Origin: Ephemerocybe angulata
Taxonomy: Eukaryota > Basidiomycota > Agaricomycetes > Agaricales > Psathyrellaceae
Reading direction: 5' to 3'
Assembly: GCA_013368325.1 (NCBI GenBank)
Contig: JAACJK010000229.1
Span: 1 to 64,000 of the forward strand
Length of the DNA: 64,000 nucleotides
Position 1 is the first letter of the stretch; the number at the start of each line of letters is the position of its first letter. Both the position numbers and the translations under genes were made by a program. The notes beneath the pieces were generated by a model, which did no database searches, had not been told where the DNA came from, and saw nothing but the letters and a program-made list of their open reading frames with translations. This document shows positions 1 through 12,600 of this stretch, piece by piece.

Positions 1-92
1 ACCCTAACCCTAACCCTAACCCTAACCCTAACCCTAACCCTAACCCTAACCCTAACCCTAACCCTAACCCTAACCCTAAACCCTAAGCCTAA
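1..92. repeat. telomere repeat tract, CCCTAA units
   Basis: Thirteen perfect CCCTAA units run to about position 79, then one CCCTAA after an extra A (81-86) and a degenerate GCCTAA. The C-rich strand read 5' to 3' at the very start marks this as the left end of a chromosome with the TTAGGG-type repeat usual in filamentous fungi. Confidence 0.97.
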
Positions 93-3000
93 GCCCAGCC
101 CCCTATTGTTCCATCACTTTAAACACCCTCGCCATTCTCCGCTGCCTGAGTCGCTCCCGCCCCACCCTGCAAATCCCCCTCATTTGGGACCCTTCCGGGT
201 GCCCTCCTACGCCCGAGGCCCTCAGCTCGACTGCTGAGCTAGGCCTGTCAGTAGCAAATGCTGCGACACAACGTACTTCCATTGCTACCGTAGTTAGCCA
301 GTAATAGACCTACGCAAAGGTGTGATTTTCAGAATTGACAATGTACTGTCCATAGGAACTTACAAAAAAAGTCCGGAACCCAACTTGCGATGTATCATGA
401 GCAAACCGAAAGGGCACTGGTTGCATAAATTAAAGAAACATACATCGTATATACTAATAAAATGACATGAATCAGTAATGTCGACGACACATGTCATGAG
501 GTAATGGAACGTACCTCTAATACTTGAGACTCAGCGACAAGCCTTATTACCCAAGAAATATCCTCTGGTATTACACTCATCCTTCCAGTTGTGTTTTTGC
601 GCGGAGACGAGTAGAGTATTAGAAGTATGTGACTTGGGACATCGTCCGGGGCAGGGATCTGCTGCCTTTATATAGTTTACTATCCATCACACTGATTTCC
701 TAATAGACGCCTTGTACGCGCCCATACGTAGATCAACGGGCATGAACACAGAAGATGGTTTGATTTGATCCTTCTCCACCCATCTCGAACTCCGGTTGTC
801 CGTCCATGCCCGTGTTCAAAGATAGCACAGCTCTTTGTGGAGCCCCAGTCTGCCATAAAACCAGGGTGTTTTCTACACTTTGCAGGTGTAAATACCACCC
901 ACACGAATTCTCTCTTACCCTGAGGAATTTTTGAGCAGAGAACGTGAAGAAAAAGCAATGCGTATTTCGGTAATTTTGTGAGCGCTTAAAGAAGCGGTAC
1001 CCTCCCAAAGCACCCAAAAGAAGTTGATATTCACCTGAAAATCAATAGGAACCTGTTGTAACAGACGAAGGCCCCGGAGAATCTCTTGTAAATGATGCTA
1101 TGGAGCATTGGGCAAATGATCCCTTGATAAAGCCACAGCCTCTGTGAAAAGCGAAATGATGATGACTGCGCTGGAGAACATGGATTCATGGAGTGTTGTG
1201 TCAAGGACTGGCAGGATATACTTGCTACATGCTTCTACCTGCGCTGCGCAGCGGCGCAGAAATGTATGACCAGTTGCATCCCTTCGCCTAGAGGCGCGAT
1301 CGCACCATTCGCAAAATGATTCCATTAAGCGCCCAACAAAGTAGGCTTACTTCGCTTCTCCTCGGCTGTGTAATGCTGTACTGGGCCAGTGGCTAATACC
1401 ACGCACTTAGAAGTTAGTACTGCCCCAGTGATCGCCAATTTTCTCTCCCAGTCTGATCGCAATACTCCGTACCATCCCTAGTAAGTACTCAAGAACTCTC
1501 CAAGTCACCCGCCGGCGCTTGTATCGGCTGGGTGGGATCGCCGATCAAACGTCACAAGTTGCTTCCTCGAGTATCAGCGTGACATCCCTGGTACTTCGAG
1601 AGGATGAGCATCCCACCCAGCCTCTCACATGAGCAGGCACAGTTGAGCTGTATTGTCCACGTCCCCCTTGAAATTTGGTCAGTATGTTTAATTTATGCGA
1701 TAGAGCCGCAGTGGTGGAGTGATTTCGAGGCTACGAACATGGGTTGCTCGTACAAACGATATGAATTGTCACGTACACGATTGACGCATCTGCTTCTCCA
1801 CGCTACTTATTATCTGCGTCCGTCCCATTTAGTGAACTTCGACCTTATGGTCTCTACACACCCACCGGCTCCCAAGCGCGTTTCGTCTCTGAAGTGGTCT
1901 TGAAACATCTTAAGTTGTCCATGGTACGATGTTGAGTCGCACTTGCAGAATCGGTAATAATAACAGGCCAGTATAGCCATGCTACACAAAACACCTGGGT
2001 AAAGAGCAAGCCAACACGAATAACTAGTAGTCAAGGAGGGATATTGATTAAACTATATGCTGAGTAAAAATGACGCATAGTTGAAGCCTCGTCCCTCCGT
2101 CGCTCATCACGACCAACTGAGCGCCTCCACAAGTCCCCCAAATGACGTTTTCCGCAGACGCGATCGAAAACACCACAGCGAACACATCCGCAACCATACC
2201 ACAATACACACACCCGAGAAGCCTCCTCCGCGGCTCGCCAAATGTAATCAGTGACGCGACCGGTGTGCACTCTTCAAAACGTGGACAAAATCCCCGGTTT
2301 CCACGTACCTCGAATACGGCGAACACCACACCCATCACAGCTCTTTCGCACAACCACGTCCCCACCCCAAATCCATGGCAACAAGGCGCGAGCAACCATC
2401 GGACGGTAAGACAGCTAAACGTCGCAGGCGCGACCCAACAACACGAGCACGCGCAACGAGACACCCAGTGACACCGAAACATTACTTGACTGAGGCACCG
2501 CAGTCCCCGCCAAGGTCGACACGACACGATCTTTCGACGCGGGACCCAGCGAGCGATTATCGATTATCGCCTATCCAAGCATCGCCAGTTAGTCAAGTGA
2601 AGTAGATTAGGATCGGAGCATTACGCGCAGGTCGTTCGTGCTTCCTTCTGTGCGGGCGAGGGGTGGACGGATCTCCCCCGACGTGCACTGCAATTGAACC
2701 CCTTCATTGCACGCCGCACGCTCCAGCCCTGCTGGGCGCAAGGTTACTAACGTCAACCCAGATAGGTAACGAAGGAACGATGGCCGACATGGACCAGTTA
2801 GGCCATCGTCCCTCCCACCATTGAAGCACCGTCTCGAGCACCGTACGGCCGCCGGAACGCGAACTCCTCCCAACATCAACACTCCGCAATCGCATGATTA
2901 ACCGACTCTCCCGCCCGTGTCGGCGCTGAATGAGAAGGACAGGGCACGGTAGCCGAGCACGTCCGTCGACGAGCGGGTCGAGGCATGCACAACAGTTGAC

Positions 3001-6000
3001 GTAGTCAATAAAGTACCTCTCCAGCGCGAATCCGCTCAAACAGCAGCATGAACACGAGATATTCCACCCAGGAGCATCGCCCAAGCATCGCCCCACCTCC
3101 ATCGGACTCCGGAGAAACTGAGCATCACTAGGGCGTCCCAGGTGATGCAGGGAAGGATAGAGTGGGCTAACGTCGCATATGCCAGCTCGTGCCCAGCCCA
3201 CAGCCCGTCCTCGTCTTCTTTCATCGGCGACTGTAAGGGCAGGCCGTGCTACCTGCGATAGCTCCTCCCGCGGTGTATGGGGAAGGGCGCCTCGGAGTTG
3301 CTCATCCGAGCCAAGGACATGCGACGGCATGGTGGAGAGTCGAGGGCGTGCGTGAGAAGGCCCAGGATGAGTCACGCTGGATGAACCCATAGACGGGCAT
3401 CAGTATACACCCTGGCATGCAAGCGAAAACGAGGAGGCAAGACGCACCCCGGAGCCATATCCGTACCAAATCTCAATACTCTGCGTTGCGCGCGGAGCTG
3501 AGAGCAGCATCATTCCACGCGAGAAGGTCCATTCTTCGATTTGGTGGGGAGAAGGAAGGAAGGCGCGAGACAAGGCTGTAGTAACAGAGGGGAAGGTAGG
3601 TAGGTAGGTAGGTACAAAGGCGTTGTGGTCCCAATCCGGAACTGCCTACACGACGCGAGATTACTGGGTCGAACCGAAGCCGGGTACATCCCGCCCGAGG
3701 ATGGTATGTACACAGCTAGGGAAACTGTCAGTCGCACTCGTGAAGTGTTTTGTCAGTAGACTGACGGGGTGTAAAGGTTCGCATGATAGTCGTGTCGTCG
3801 ACCCGGCTCTCACACAGGCACCATACGCCTGGGGTAAAGGAAGTGTTGCCGTATAAATTGGAATATCTTGTGGTATTATAATGGAACCAAAACTGAACGC
3901 AAGGAAGCGATGGGCGGCTGTTGGTTCCCCGACTCCACGAAGTGGGGGAGGGTCCTGTTGCGTCAAAACGGCCAGTTTCCTGCCAACTGACATGGAAGCG
4001 TGCGAATTCTCCGCCATCCCTGGCTTTCTCCCATTCCTCTCCATTTTAATCGATGTCATGGGTTCACTGCTTCCAAATTCATGTTCCGTGATCCGCACCG
4101 ACGCTATGTTCTCTCTCCCTCGATGTCTACTACTGTCATTCAGAAGCAGCCTTCTTAAGTTGCACGTATTCTCGACATTGAGGACTGTCCTCCGTTTGAT
4201 GCCCGCACTCCACTGAAGATTATCCTTCATTTGATGGCCCTCTCTACTACCCTCTGATCTCTTTTCTCGTCCACAACGCCTGGCTCGCTACCTCGTCCAT
4301 AACTTCGCCAGCTTGTCGTGTTGTCACGGTGCAAATCGAAGTACTCTGAGCCTGACGTCTATGGGCTACTCGATAGTGACGATTCTTTCCTCTCGTTAGA
4401 CTACACAGCCCTCTCAGAGTGTCTGAAGGCCCTTTCTCTAAGTGATCTCCGCCGCTTATGTGTGCGCCACTGTGGAAATCATGGTGCTTGGCTGAATTTT
4501 CACAATATATTTTGTGATTATAGTCACTGGGCAATTGTTGGGCAATTGAACGAAAAGTTTCGGAAACATCGGCATCTATCGCAGCTTAAACCATGATTTT
4601 TAAAGTCGCCCTCAGTCTCGGGAGTCGGGGATTGGCGCCGCTTCGCGACGCCGCTACGATCCCAGCAGGATTTGGCAATCAATGCCGACGTAATGCCGTC
4701 GGCCGATGTCGAGTACCGACTTCTCTTGGTGGGCAGTGAGCGAGAGGCTGAGTTCGACTCGTCTGTCGTTGTCCGCGGCCAATACAAATGCATCTGTTCC
4801 CCGCACTCTTTCCTGACCTTTGAAAAAGCTATTTTGACGATTGTTGGTCTCTATTGGATGGAAGGCGAGGACGGCCGAAATCGCCGTCCTCGGAAGAAGC
4901 CGCTTAGTCAGCATAGAAAAGTTGCACGGCGCTTACCATCCTTGTTGTCGTTCCACCACCATGTCTTCTACCCCAACACCGTATTGCCGTACGGCTTTCC
5001 CTCTATCTTCTCATACTATGCTCGAACAGACTTGTAGCAGCACACGTCTCACCATCTGGCGCACCCAACGGCCCCACCCCCGCACACCAGCAATTGCACA
5101 GGTCCGACGCTCGTCTCCGCGCATCGAGTTCGATCCCCTTCTCATCCACATTCAAAGAGGTGCGCCCACCTGCCTATTGACGTCTACAGTTTGTATTCTA
5201 CAGCCGCTTGGCCTCGTCCGCTATTGCCGAGCGGGATATCGAGCCGTGTTTGCCTGTTTGCGTCCCCACAGCGCTAGCCGCCCGTTCGACCTACACCACA
5301 TCCGACTCGGCCATGTCACCGAACAGCTCATGTCGAGCCAGTCCAGCGTCCTCGGTAGGGACACAGACGTCACTGTCATCTCGTTTATCCCATACTGGTC
5401 CATCTACATGGGGCAGGCTGGGTAGGGAGCGCTCGCCTTGCGGCTGCACACCCCAGTCATCGCGCCTACCATTCTTATTGCATCGGGCTTCTGGCTTACG
5501 TCGACCAACGAAATGCTCTGTCACTGCTTGGAATCTCGGCTGGTCGTTCGGTGGAGGAAGGGGGAATGGTCTTTCCCTGTGAGATATAAACTGGCGGGGC
5601 GAATGGGAGCGCGATGGATTCACCTCGAACTTGGGAGTTGAGGGGGAGACGATGGGTAGAGTGACGTATCGCAGGGTTAGGTCCCCAGTGAGTCGCGTCG
5701 TTCGTCGCTAGTTCGCGTCCATCGTGACTTTCTAAACTCACGATACCAGCGCAGCATTCGGTCTCGCTCCGACGGTCGTACGTGGCACACCCACCCGCTT
5801 CATACCCGCCTTACCTTTGATATTCGCCCTCGATCACCATCGCATCAGCGCACGAGCTGGCTCTCGATCACGACTTCATTCGTTAGCCCTGCTCTCGACC
5901 CTAACCTCTAGGCAGTCCGAGTACTAGCCCTTACCTCGTAGACCCTCGATAGGAGGGCCGAGCGACATCGCCATGCGCTTGAGCGTGTCATGGGAGATGG

Positions 6001-6973
6001 AGGGCGAGAAGAGGGTGGATTGGAGGGATGGCGGAGAGAGGCGGTCGTGGACTGTGTTGCGAGATGCATTTGGGATTCCCGGATGGAAGGTCCCGGTCTA
6101 GCTCGTCGAGTCGGTTTGGGATCGGTGTCAGGTGGTGGGCGCGCGTTGTTGGAGGGAAGGAATGTGTTGGATTGAGTTGGGTAGCGATGTGGGATCATCG
6201 TTCTGGTGAGTCGTTCCCCTGTTCGTCGTGTCTATGGACCTGGTCGATCCTGCTTTCCGGTATCACGGGTCATCGACATCCGACGTCTGGCATTGCTTGA
6301 GTGCCGATGGACCGCCATACATTGTATCTTCTACTTCCTTCCCTCTTCTACTCCCGTTCCTTTTTTGTTCACACCGCGTGTCCACCCTCGTTTTGTAATA
6401 CCTCATTTCTGCTTGACTGTGCCTCCTTGGACGCCTCTCCTCCTCGTTTCCAGTAGTTTAATGTGCACCCAGGATCAACGATGCAGTTCTGGTACTGGCC
6501 ATATACATACTTCTCGTTGAGAACTCGGACCTCGGAGTCGGACCTATGACCTCGATTACACATATAGCCACAGGGTATAGAGAAGATAGATTGAGTCTGG
6601 TACCTTCCGTACGTTCGCGTGCAGCCGTTCGCAAAGCTCCTATGGGGACGTGATCGTCATAAGTTAGGATGGGTTGTTCATCCTCGAGTTTAGTTTGTCT
6701 CAAAGCCTTGGACATACGACGTGAATGGGACGCGATACCGGTAACCGAACATGTACATGGCGAGTAGATAGTGACAGGCTAACGGTATGACCAGAATGGA
6801 CGAGACATATTGACGCGAAAAAGGAAAGAAATGGGAATACAGAATAAGATGCATATATCACAACAGACTATTGAACAGTCGACGATAGTTCATAATTCAA
6901 AAGAAATAGAACGTTCATTGCAACCACAAGCAGGGACCGGCATTTCACAAAATTGAGAATCATCGAGCAGCTA
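93..6973. other. subtelomeric gene-poor region
   Basis: I can support no gene here. Open frames are short or overlap on both strands without a recognisable domain. The longest is about 228 codons on the minus strand at 2704-3390 and has no family signature. No subtelomeric helicase gene is visible. A short GTAG microsatellite lies at 3595-3614. Confidence 0.6.
3595..3614. repeat. GTAG microsatellite
   Basis: About five tandem copies of the tetranucleotide GTAG (GGTA in another register). Confidence 0.9.
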
Positions 6974-9629
6974 CTACCAGCTGAGAATTGGAAGGGATTG
7001 GCACTGTCAGCGACAGACGGTGGTGTGGACATCTGGTAGTCAATACGCACTCGTCATCGAAATCGGAGCCCTCCTCCGAGTGGTTATCGTCATCTGAGCT
7101 CTCCTTGACCATTTCCTCGTCGGAAGAGCTGGACCAGCTGATAAATGGAAAAGATCGGCGCTGTGTCAGCCATGGATGATGGTGTGAACATCAGACCTCA
7201 TGGTACTCGATACGCACACTTCATCAGAGCTAGAGTCGACTAGTTCCTCAACTGATGAGGCCAATAAGCAATTAGCATGAAGAAGACGGGAATGGGTTAC
7301 ACACATCTTGACTCTTCCTCGGCTGCGGCACGACGCTGAGTGATCAAAGCAATTTATAGGGTGAGAGACTGAGAGTCAGCGGATTATTTGATCTTAATTT
7401 GTTGCAAGCAACATTGCGTACCCACTAATGCGGGAATGTTGAATAAGAAACAACAGGTTAAGAGGAAAGATCACGCACTGCCTAGAGGGTGTGATTTGGG
7501 TGTGAACAGAGAGGTCAGCGAGCGGAGTGTGCGCTTCCAGGGGAAGAACGACGTACAGTCTGGGGAGCAGGAGCGCAGAACGGTCAGCGAGCGGAATGTG
7601 CGCTTCCAGGGGAAGAACGACGTACGTCCTGGAGAGTAGGAGCAAGAAACGGTCAGCGAGCTGAATGTGCGCTTCCAGGGGAAGACCGACGTACGGGCTG
7701 GAGAGCAGGAGCATGGAGCGGTCAGCGAGCGGAATGTGCGCTTCCAGGGAAAGAACGACGTACAGTGTCCTGGAGAGCAGAATCACGGAGCGGTCAGCGA
7801 GCGGAATGTACACTTCCAGGGGAAGACGAACCTACCCACTGGAGAGCAGGAGCACGGAGCGGTCAGCGAGCGGTACGTACGGTTCCAGGGAAAGAACGAC
7901 GTACGGACTGGAGAGCAGGAGCACGAAACGGTTAGCAAGCGGAATGTGCGCTTCCAGGGGAAGAACGACGTACACGCTGGAGAGCAGGAGCACGGAGCGG
8001 TCAGCGAGCTGAATGTGCGCTTCCAGGGGAAGAGCTACGTACACACTGGAGAGCAGGAGCACGGAACGGTCAGCGAGCGGTACGTACGGTTCCAGGGAAA
8101 GAACGACCAGGAGCACGAAACGGTTAGCAAGCGGAATGTGCGCTTCCAGGGGAAGAACGACGTACACGCTGGAGAGCAGGAGCACGGAACGGTCAGCGAG
8201 CGGTACGTACGGTTCCAGGGAAAGAACGACGTACGGACTGGAGATCAGGAGCACGAAACGGTTAGCAAGCGGAATGTGCGCTTCCAGGGGAAGAACGACG
8301 TACACGCTGGAGAGCAGGAGCACGGAACGGTCAGCGAGCGGTACGTACGGTTCCAGGGAAAGAATGACGTACGGACTGGAGAGCAGGAGCACGAAACGGT
8401 TAGCAAGCGGAATGTGCGCTTCCAGGGGAAGAACGACGTACACGCTGGAGAGCAGGAGCACGGAGCGGTCAGCGAGCGGTATGTACGGATCCAGAGAAGG
8501 AGCGACCTACGAACTGGAGATCAGGATCATGGAGGGGTCAGCGAGCTGAATGTGCGCTTCCAGGGGAAGAACGACGTACGTACTGGATTACGGAGCGGTC
8601 AGCGAGCGGTATGTACGGATCCAGAGAAGGAGCGACGTACGAACTGGAGATCAGGATCATGGAGGGGTCAGCGACCTGAATGTGCGCGTCTAAGGAAGGA
8701 ACGACGTACGTCCTGGACAGAAGTGAGTACCTGAAGGCTTAGCAGGACTTTACATCACTCACATCTACATGTTCCTTTACGACATGTCTGAAAGATCCTA
8801 TTTCCTTTGGACTTGTAGGAGCCACCACACGAGTACCCACTGGCTCTGTCGAGAATAGGTAACGCATCTTGCATCTACGACTATACATACTTGAGTTTAA
8901 TGAAAATGGGATTGCTCACAAATTCGAAGAACTTACCACTTAAGCCAACCGCCCTCGTTGGATGACCCCAGCCTCGTTCGGCCGCATTTCGGACACGTGT
9001 CCTTCAGCGACTTCACCCACACCTTCTCGATCAGCATACTCATCACGACGACCTCACCTGCTTCAAGGACCTTCTTCCAATCCTCCGGCTTAACCAACTG
9101 ACCATCGTGCTGTCTAGCAATGCGATACTTCTTCTCGGCCACCAATTCTTCCCCTAACACCCCCCGGAAGTGCTTCATTAGGGAGTCGTGGACGTCCTGA
9201 GAATGTCTTGAGCAAGTGATACGAGGTTTGGACGAGTCATCCATACCTCAAACTCGGAAACAATGCTGAGTGGCAGGACGAAACGTTCATCGAGGGCGTC
9301 AATGATCGTCACGCCGTTGGCACTGGAGTATCCGACGTGCTCAGAGATGCTCCGGTACGCAAACTCCGCTTGACGCAGCTCGGCGAGTAGACGTTCAACT
9401 AAATTCTTGCCCGTTAGTCCATTCCACCGTCGGAGTAGTATGGAGCCTTGAACGTACGCTGGTCTGGATCTATATTACTGACCGTTCGGTGGTCGACATA
9501 GTCCCTGCCAATGGCGTTGATCTGACTTCTACTGATGGAGAAGTTCGACGCCCCAGCGAAGAGCTGTTGGAGAGGCTGGGTACGGGGCGCGCGATACCTC
9601 CGACTCGTTAGTGACCTGGATGGTGGCAT
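6974..9629 (-). CDS. fungal ubiquitin-like domain protein with microexon array
   Basis: Predicted 279-aa protein. Long exons: 9458-9629, 9247-9398 and 8937-9196. Short exons: 8887-8889, 8837-8845, 8781-8787 and 8710-8730. Then come 17 exons of 3 nt and one of 6 nt between 8643 and 7422, followed by 7305-7335, 7218-7251, 7051-7137 and 6974-6980. Exon 1 ends with the FAGASNFSI...INAIGRDY motif common in mushroom proteins. Exons 2-3 hold a ubiquitin-like fold (VTIIDALDERFVLPLSI, then DVHDSLMKHF, WKKVLEAGEVVVMSM) ending in a CPKCGR knuckle; I place this in the fungal ULD_2-type family from memory. The tail is Ser/Asp/Glu-rich and ends DDDW. Every junction keeps frame. The start at 9629 is preferred because a TATATAT lies 62-69 bp upstream. 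No molecular function is known to me. The long exons are secure; the tiny exons are predictions from splice signals. Confidence 0.75.
7512..8718 (-). repeat. 69-bp minisatellite of intron + 3-nt exon units
   Basis: About 17 copies of a 69-bp unit. Spacing is 69 bp throughout except one 72 (a 3-bp insertion), one 54 (a 15-bp deletion at about 8107) and one 61. Read on the minus strand, each unit is a 66-nt intron starting GTACGT (GTAGGT in two), with a CTGAC or CTAAC branch-like site and a CTCCAG-like acceptor, followed by three bases before the next donor. Units alternate in two subtypes, giving a 138-bp higher-order period from about 7905 to 8460. Because the unit is a multiple of three, several other frames on both strands are also open. 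Confidence 0.9.
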
Positions 9630-9690
9630 TTGCAAAGCTGTGGTGCCGAGCGAGAAAGGGAGGAGTTGAAGGGAATACAGCATTCGGAGA

Positions 9691-9698
9691 ATATATAT
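9691..9698 (-). promoter_or_regulatory. TATA-like box for the ubiquitin-like domain gene
   Basis: An AT-only TATATAT run on the minus strand, 62-69 bp before the ATG chosen at 9629. Its position supports that start over upstream in-frame alternatives. Confidence 0.4.
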
Positions 9699-12600
9699 CC
9701 GAGCATGCGCGCGGCTCACATGAGGAAGCCTCGAGGCAAGCGTTCAATTCATTTCCGAGTACCCTTCGCCCTGCTGGGCTGTGCGGCGCTTAAGTGCTTA
9801 TCAAAATTGTATTAACTCGTATCAGCTGCAGAGATGTGATTAGGGTGTGCGGGAATGTCGAATACGTATGGAGGGGACAGACGTAGCTTCACCGCTCTGT
9901 TATGCCTCTCGCAAAACGCGATAGAAATTATCATCACTTCGCTAAGCGCTTACCCTATCGTACGAGGTGGGCGCTTAATCATTCAAACATAGCTGCGGTC
10001 GTACCTCCTTACCTAGATTACTCTCGAGCTCTACATCTCCACAGGTCCCGTATCGATATATAACTTAGAGCATACCCGTTGTCTGACAGTACGACCTAAT
10101 ATTGCAGAACAGATGAATTCCAGTCACCGTGCTCAATATCTTATCGTCGAGGCTAATGAAACTATCCTCCACCGGCTTCTTCCACAACCGTGCGTCAGCC
10201 AAGCCTTCTACCGGAACTTCCAGTGACACTGGAATGGATGGAGATCATCGTATGCATTCGAACCAAAACGTCCTTGAACCTCCATGCCACCTCCGCCGTT
10301 CCGATGAGGCATGTGTCGGGTAAGCTTGAAGAGGCTGTCCACCTCGCGGCTCGTGAACCTCGACGTCCAGGTTACTCATATGTGATCTTCACCCTCTCTT
10401 CATTTATCGCTCCTGACACTCCTTCTCGAATTTCAGGAGTCAGCCTTGGGGGTCTGGCCTCTCGTCGCTGAGCCTCTGCATGCTCAGCCCGACAGTCGAT
10501 TCGGCATCCACCCGCACGATCCGACTGGAGGAGGGAAACGACCGCTTGCAGTTTTGACGAACTGAGACTCGGCTTGCGTTCGGACTGAAGTGCCTTGACG
10601 ACTGAACTAGGCGCTTCATTTCTGCCGACAGGTCGGCGACTCCTATATCATTCGGTAAGTATGTTTCGCGTCTCAGCATCCTGTGCGACATCTCGTATAC
10701 CTTCCATCACAATCGTCCGGTCGCCCTCTCCCATCGTAAGCTCCTCGCCTTCGCTGCCGTCTTCGTTGTAGCGCACCTGTCGTAGTTAGCAGAGAGCCTC
10801 CCGGCCCCGAGAAAATTCTGGATTTCCGTTCTGTTCACCCACAATGACAGCTCTAAGAACAAGGACAAGGAAAACGAACAGGCGAGCGAGGGAACATTTC
10901 GTACACGTTCGACGACCGACCGAGGACGAAGCTACGCTCAGCCACAAACGACGACGCGAATCACCGGTTGCTCCTGCGCCAACACCAGTATTATGATAGG
11001 TAATGAGGGAGTGGTTATTGAATTTAGGGATAAAAGGAGGAAAGAAACAATACTTTGGTGATGAAGGAAACGAAGAATGGAGACCAGAGGTCGAAGTCAA
11101 CGCGAAAGTGAAACGAAATGGGACGGGGAGACGAGAAGTAAATATGGTGCAGGTCGCAGCGACAGAAAGGGAGAATGGCCGCGCGGATGCCAGAAGAGGA
11201 GCGTGACGAGCCGAGCGATAGGTACGTGGACGTCGCTCAAGAGCAGACGGAACTGAACGAAGAGCGACATTACTCACACAGAGCCCTTCCGGTGCACCTG
11301 ATAGTCCTTCTGACTGCCTTCGCTACTACACGCATTCGCGCTCGACGTCGCGCTCGAGAATCGCGGAGGATGAGCAGCTGTGGGTTTTCAGTGGGCGTCA
11401 ATGGAGAGGAAGGGCCACGTACATGGACGTGGGCGAAGAGGAGAGCCGACTTGAGGAGCCGAGGCGGGCGTCGGAGGTGCGGAGGCGCTGGGACGTGCGG
11501 CGGTGGGGTCGTCGTGCGAGGAGGTCAGCGAGCTCGACATGTGGGGTCGGTCAGCGTAAGTTGAAGCCGTCGCTCTAAGACCACCGTCACAGTCGAAGGA
11601 GGCGTACAGGCATAGCGAACTCAACTCCAATGGGAACAAGAGCGGAACGCTATACCCACCCAGGTTCGTCGTGTACCTGGGCACACGCCCGCAGAAGCAC
11701 TGAACTACCAGCTTTCGGAGAGCAGAGATGAGATCCCCATTGAAAGAGAGTGCAAGAACGACCTGGCTGAGGCTGGCGGGGCTAATATGTAAACTGGCGA
11801 TGGTTCGGCAGGCTAGGAAACATATCATGGAATAAGACGATAGGCGTATCGACACGTAGAAGCAAATATCCTGTACACTGCTTAGCCCAGAGTTCACGAG
11901 GATAGAAGCCACGAGAACGTACCTATAGAAAGCCCCCCATTTCCTTCCATTTTTTCGTTCTAAATCCTCCCCATCCGACGTTCGCTCCACAGAGGCTCCT
12001 CCGCCCATCGGTCTTCAGTCACATAGCGATGACGATGGAAAAGTCGAGCACGACGGTGCTGCGTTAGTTCTGCGCAAAGAGGGAGGTCCACGGAAGGGGA
12101 GATAGAGATAAGTGAAGAGGAGGGTTGTGGTGGGAGGAGAAGGACGGGAACGCCGATGACGGTTTCAACTCGGTTGATTGATGGTGGGACCGTGCGTGGG
12201 AGGGCGGGCCGCATGCGGAGAACGCCCCTAAGTCTTTCCAGCACCCGCGCTCTCGTACCTCTCTCCGCTCTCGTACCTCTCTCCTCCACCTCCATACGCT
12301 TCGCTTCCTCATCAATGCATAAAGAGTCAGAATAAAGAGTCAGATCTCACCATCTCTCAAGGTGCGGTGTCAAGATGCGACTGCCAGGCTCTGGTGGAGA
12401 GCTCAGGGGTTGATCATCGCCCCTCTCGGTACGTTCTTCCGCTCTTTCTATCCCATATTGGCAGACTGGAGTCTCGGGGAATTAGACCTGTGAGACATAC
12501 CTCCCCTCATAAGCCCTTTAGACACCTTATTATAGTTGGGCCGAGAGGGAACACGAACTACGCATAAGTCCGCCTGCAAGATGCTCATCTTGTGAAATAA

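Noticed and set aside
2048..3390. Overlapping frames of 109-228 codons on both strands in the subtelomere
   Set aside because: No domain, no linked exons, and both strands are open at once, which suggests chance in GC-rich DNA.
7512..8718. CRISPR-like array
   Set aside because: Units are contiguous 69-bp copies with no unique spacers, in a eukaryotic genome.
7388..8734. Plus-strand repeat protein of up to 355 residues (VSERNVRFQGKND-type units)
   Set aside because: The frame is open only because a 69-bp unit preserves phase; other frames on both strands are open too, and one in-frame TAG (7637-7639) interrupts it. The minus-strand splice signals and phase explain the repeat better.
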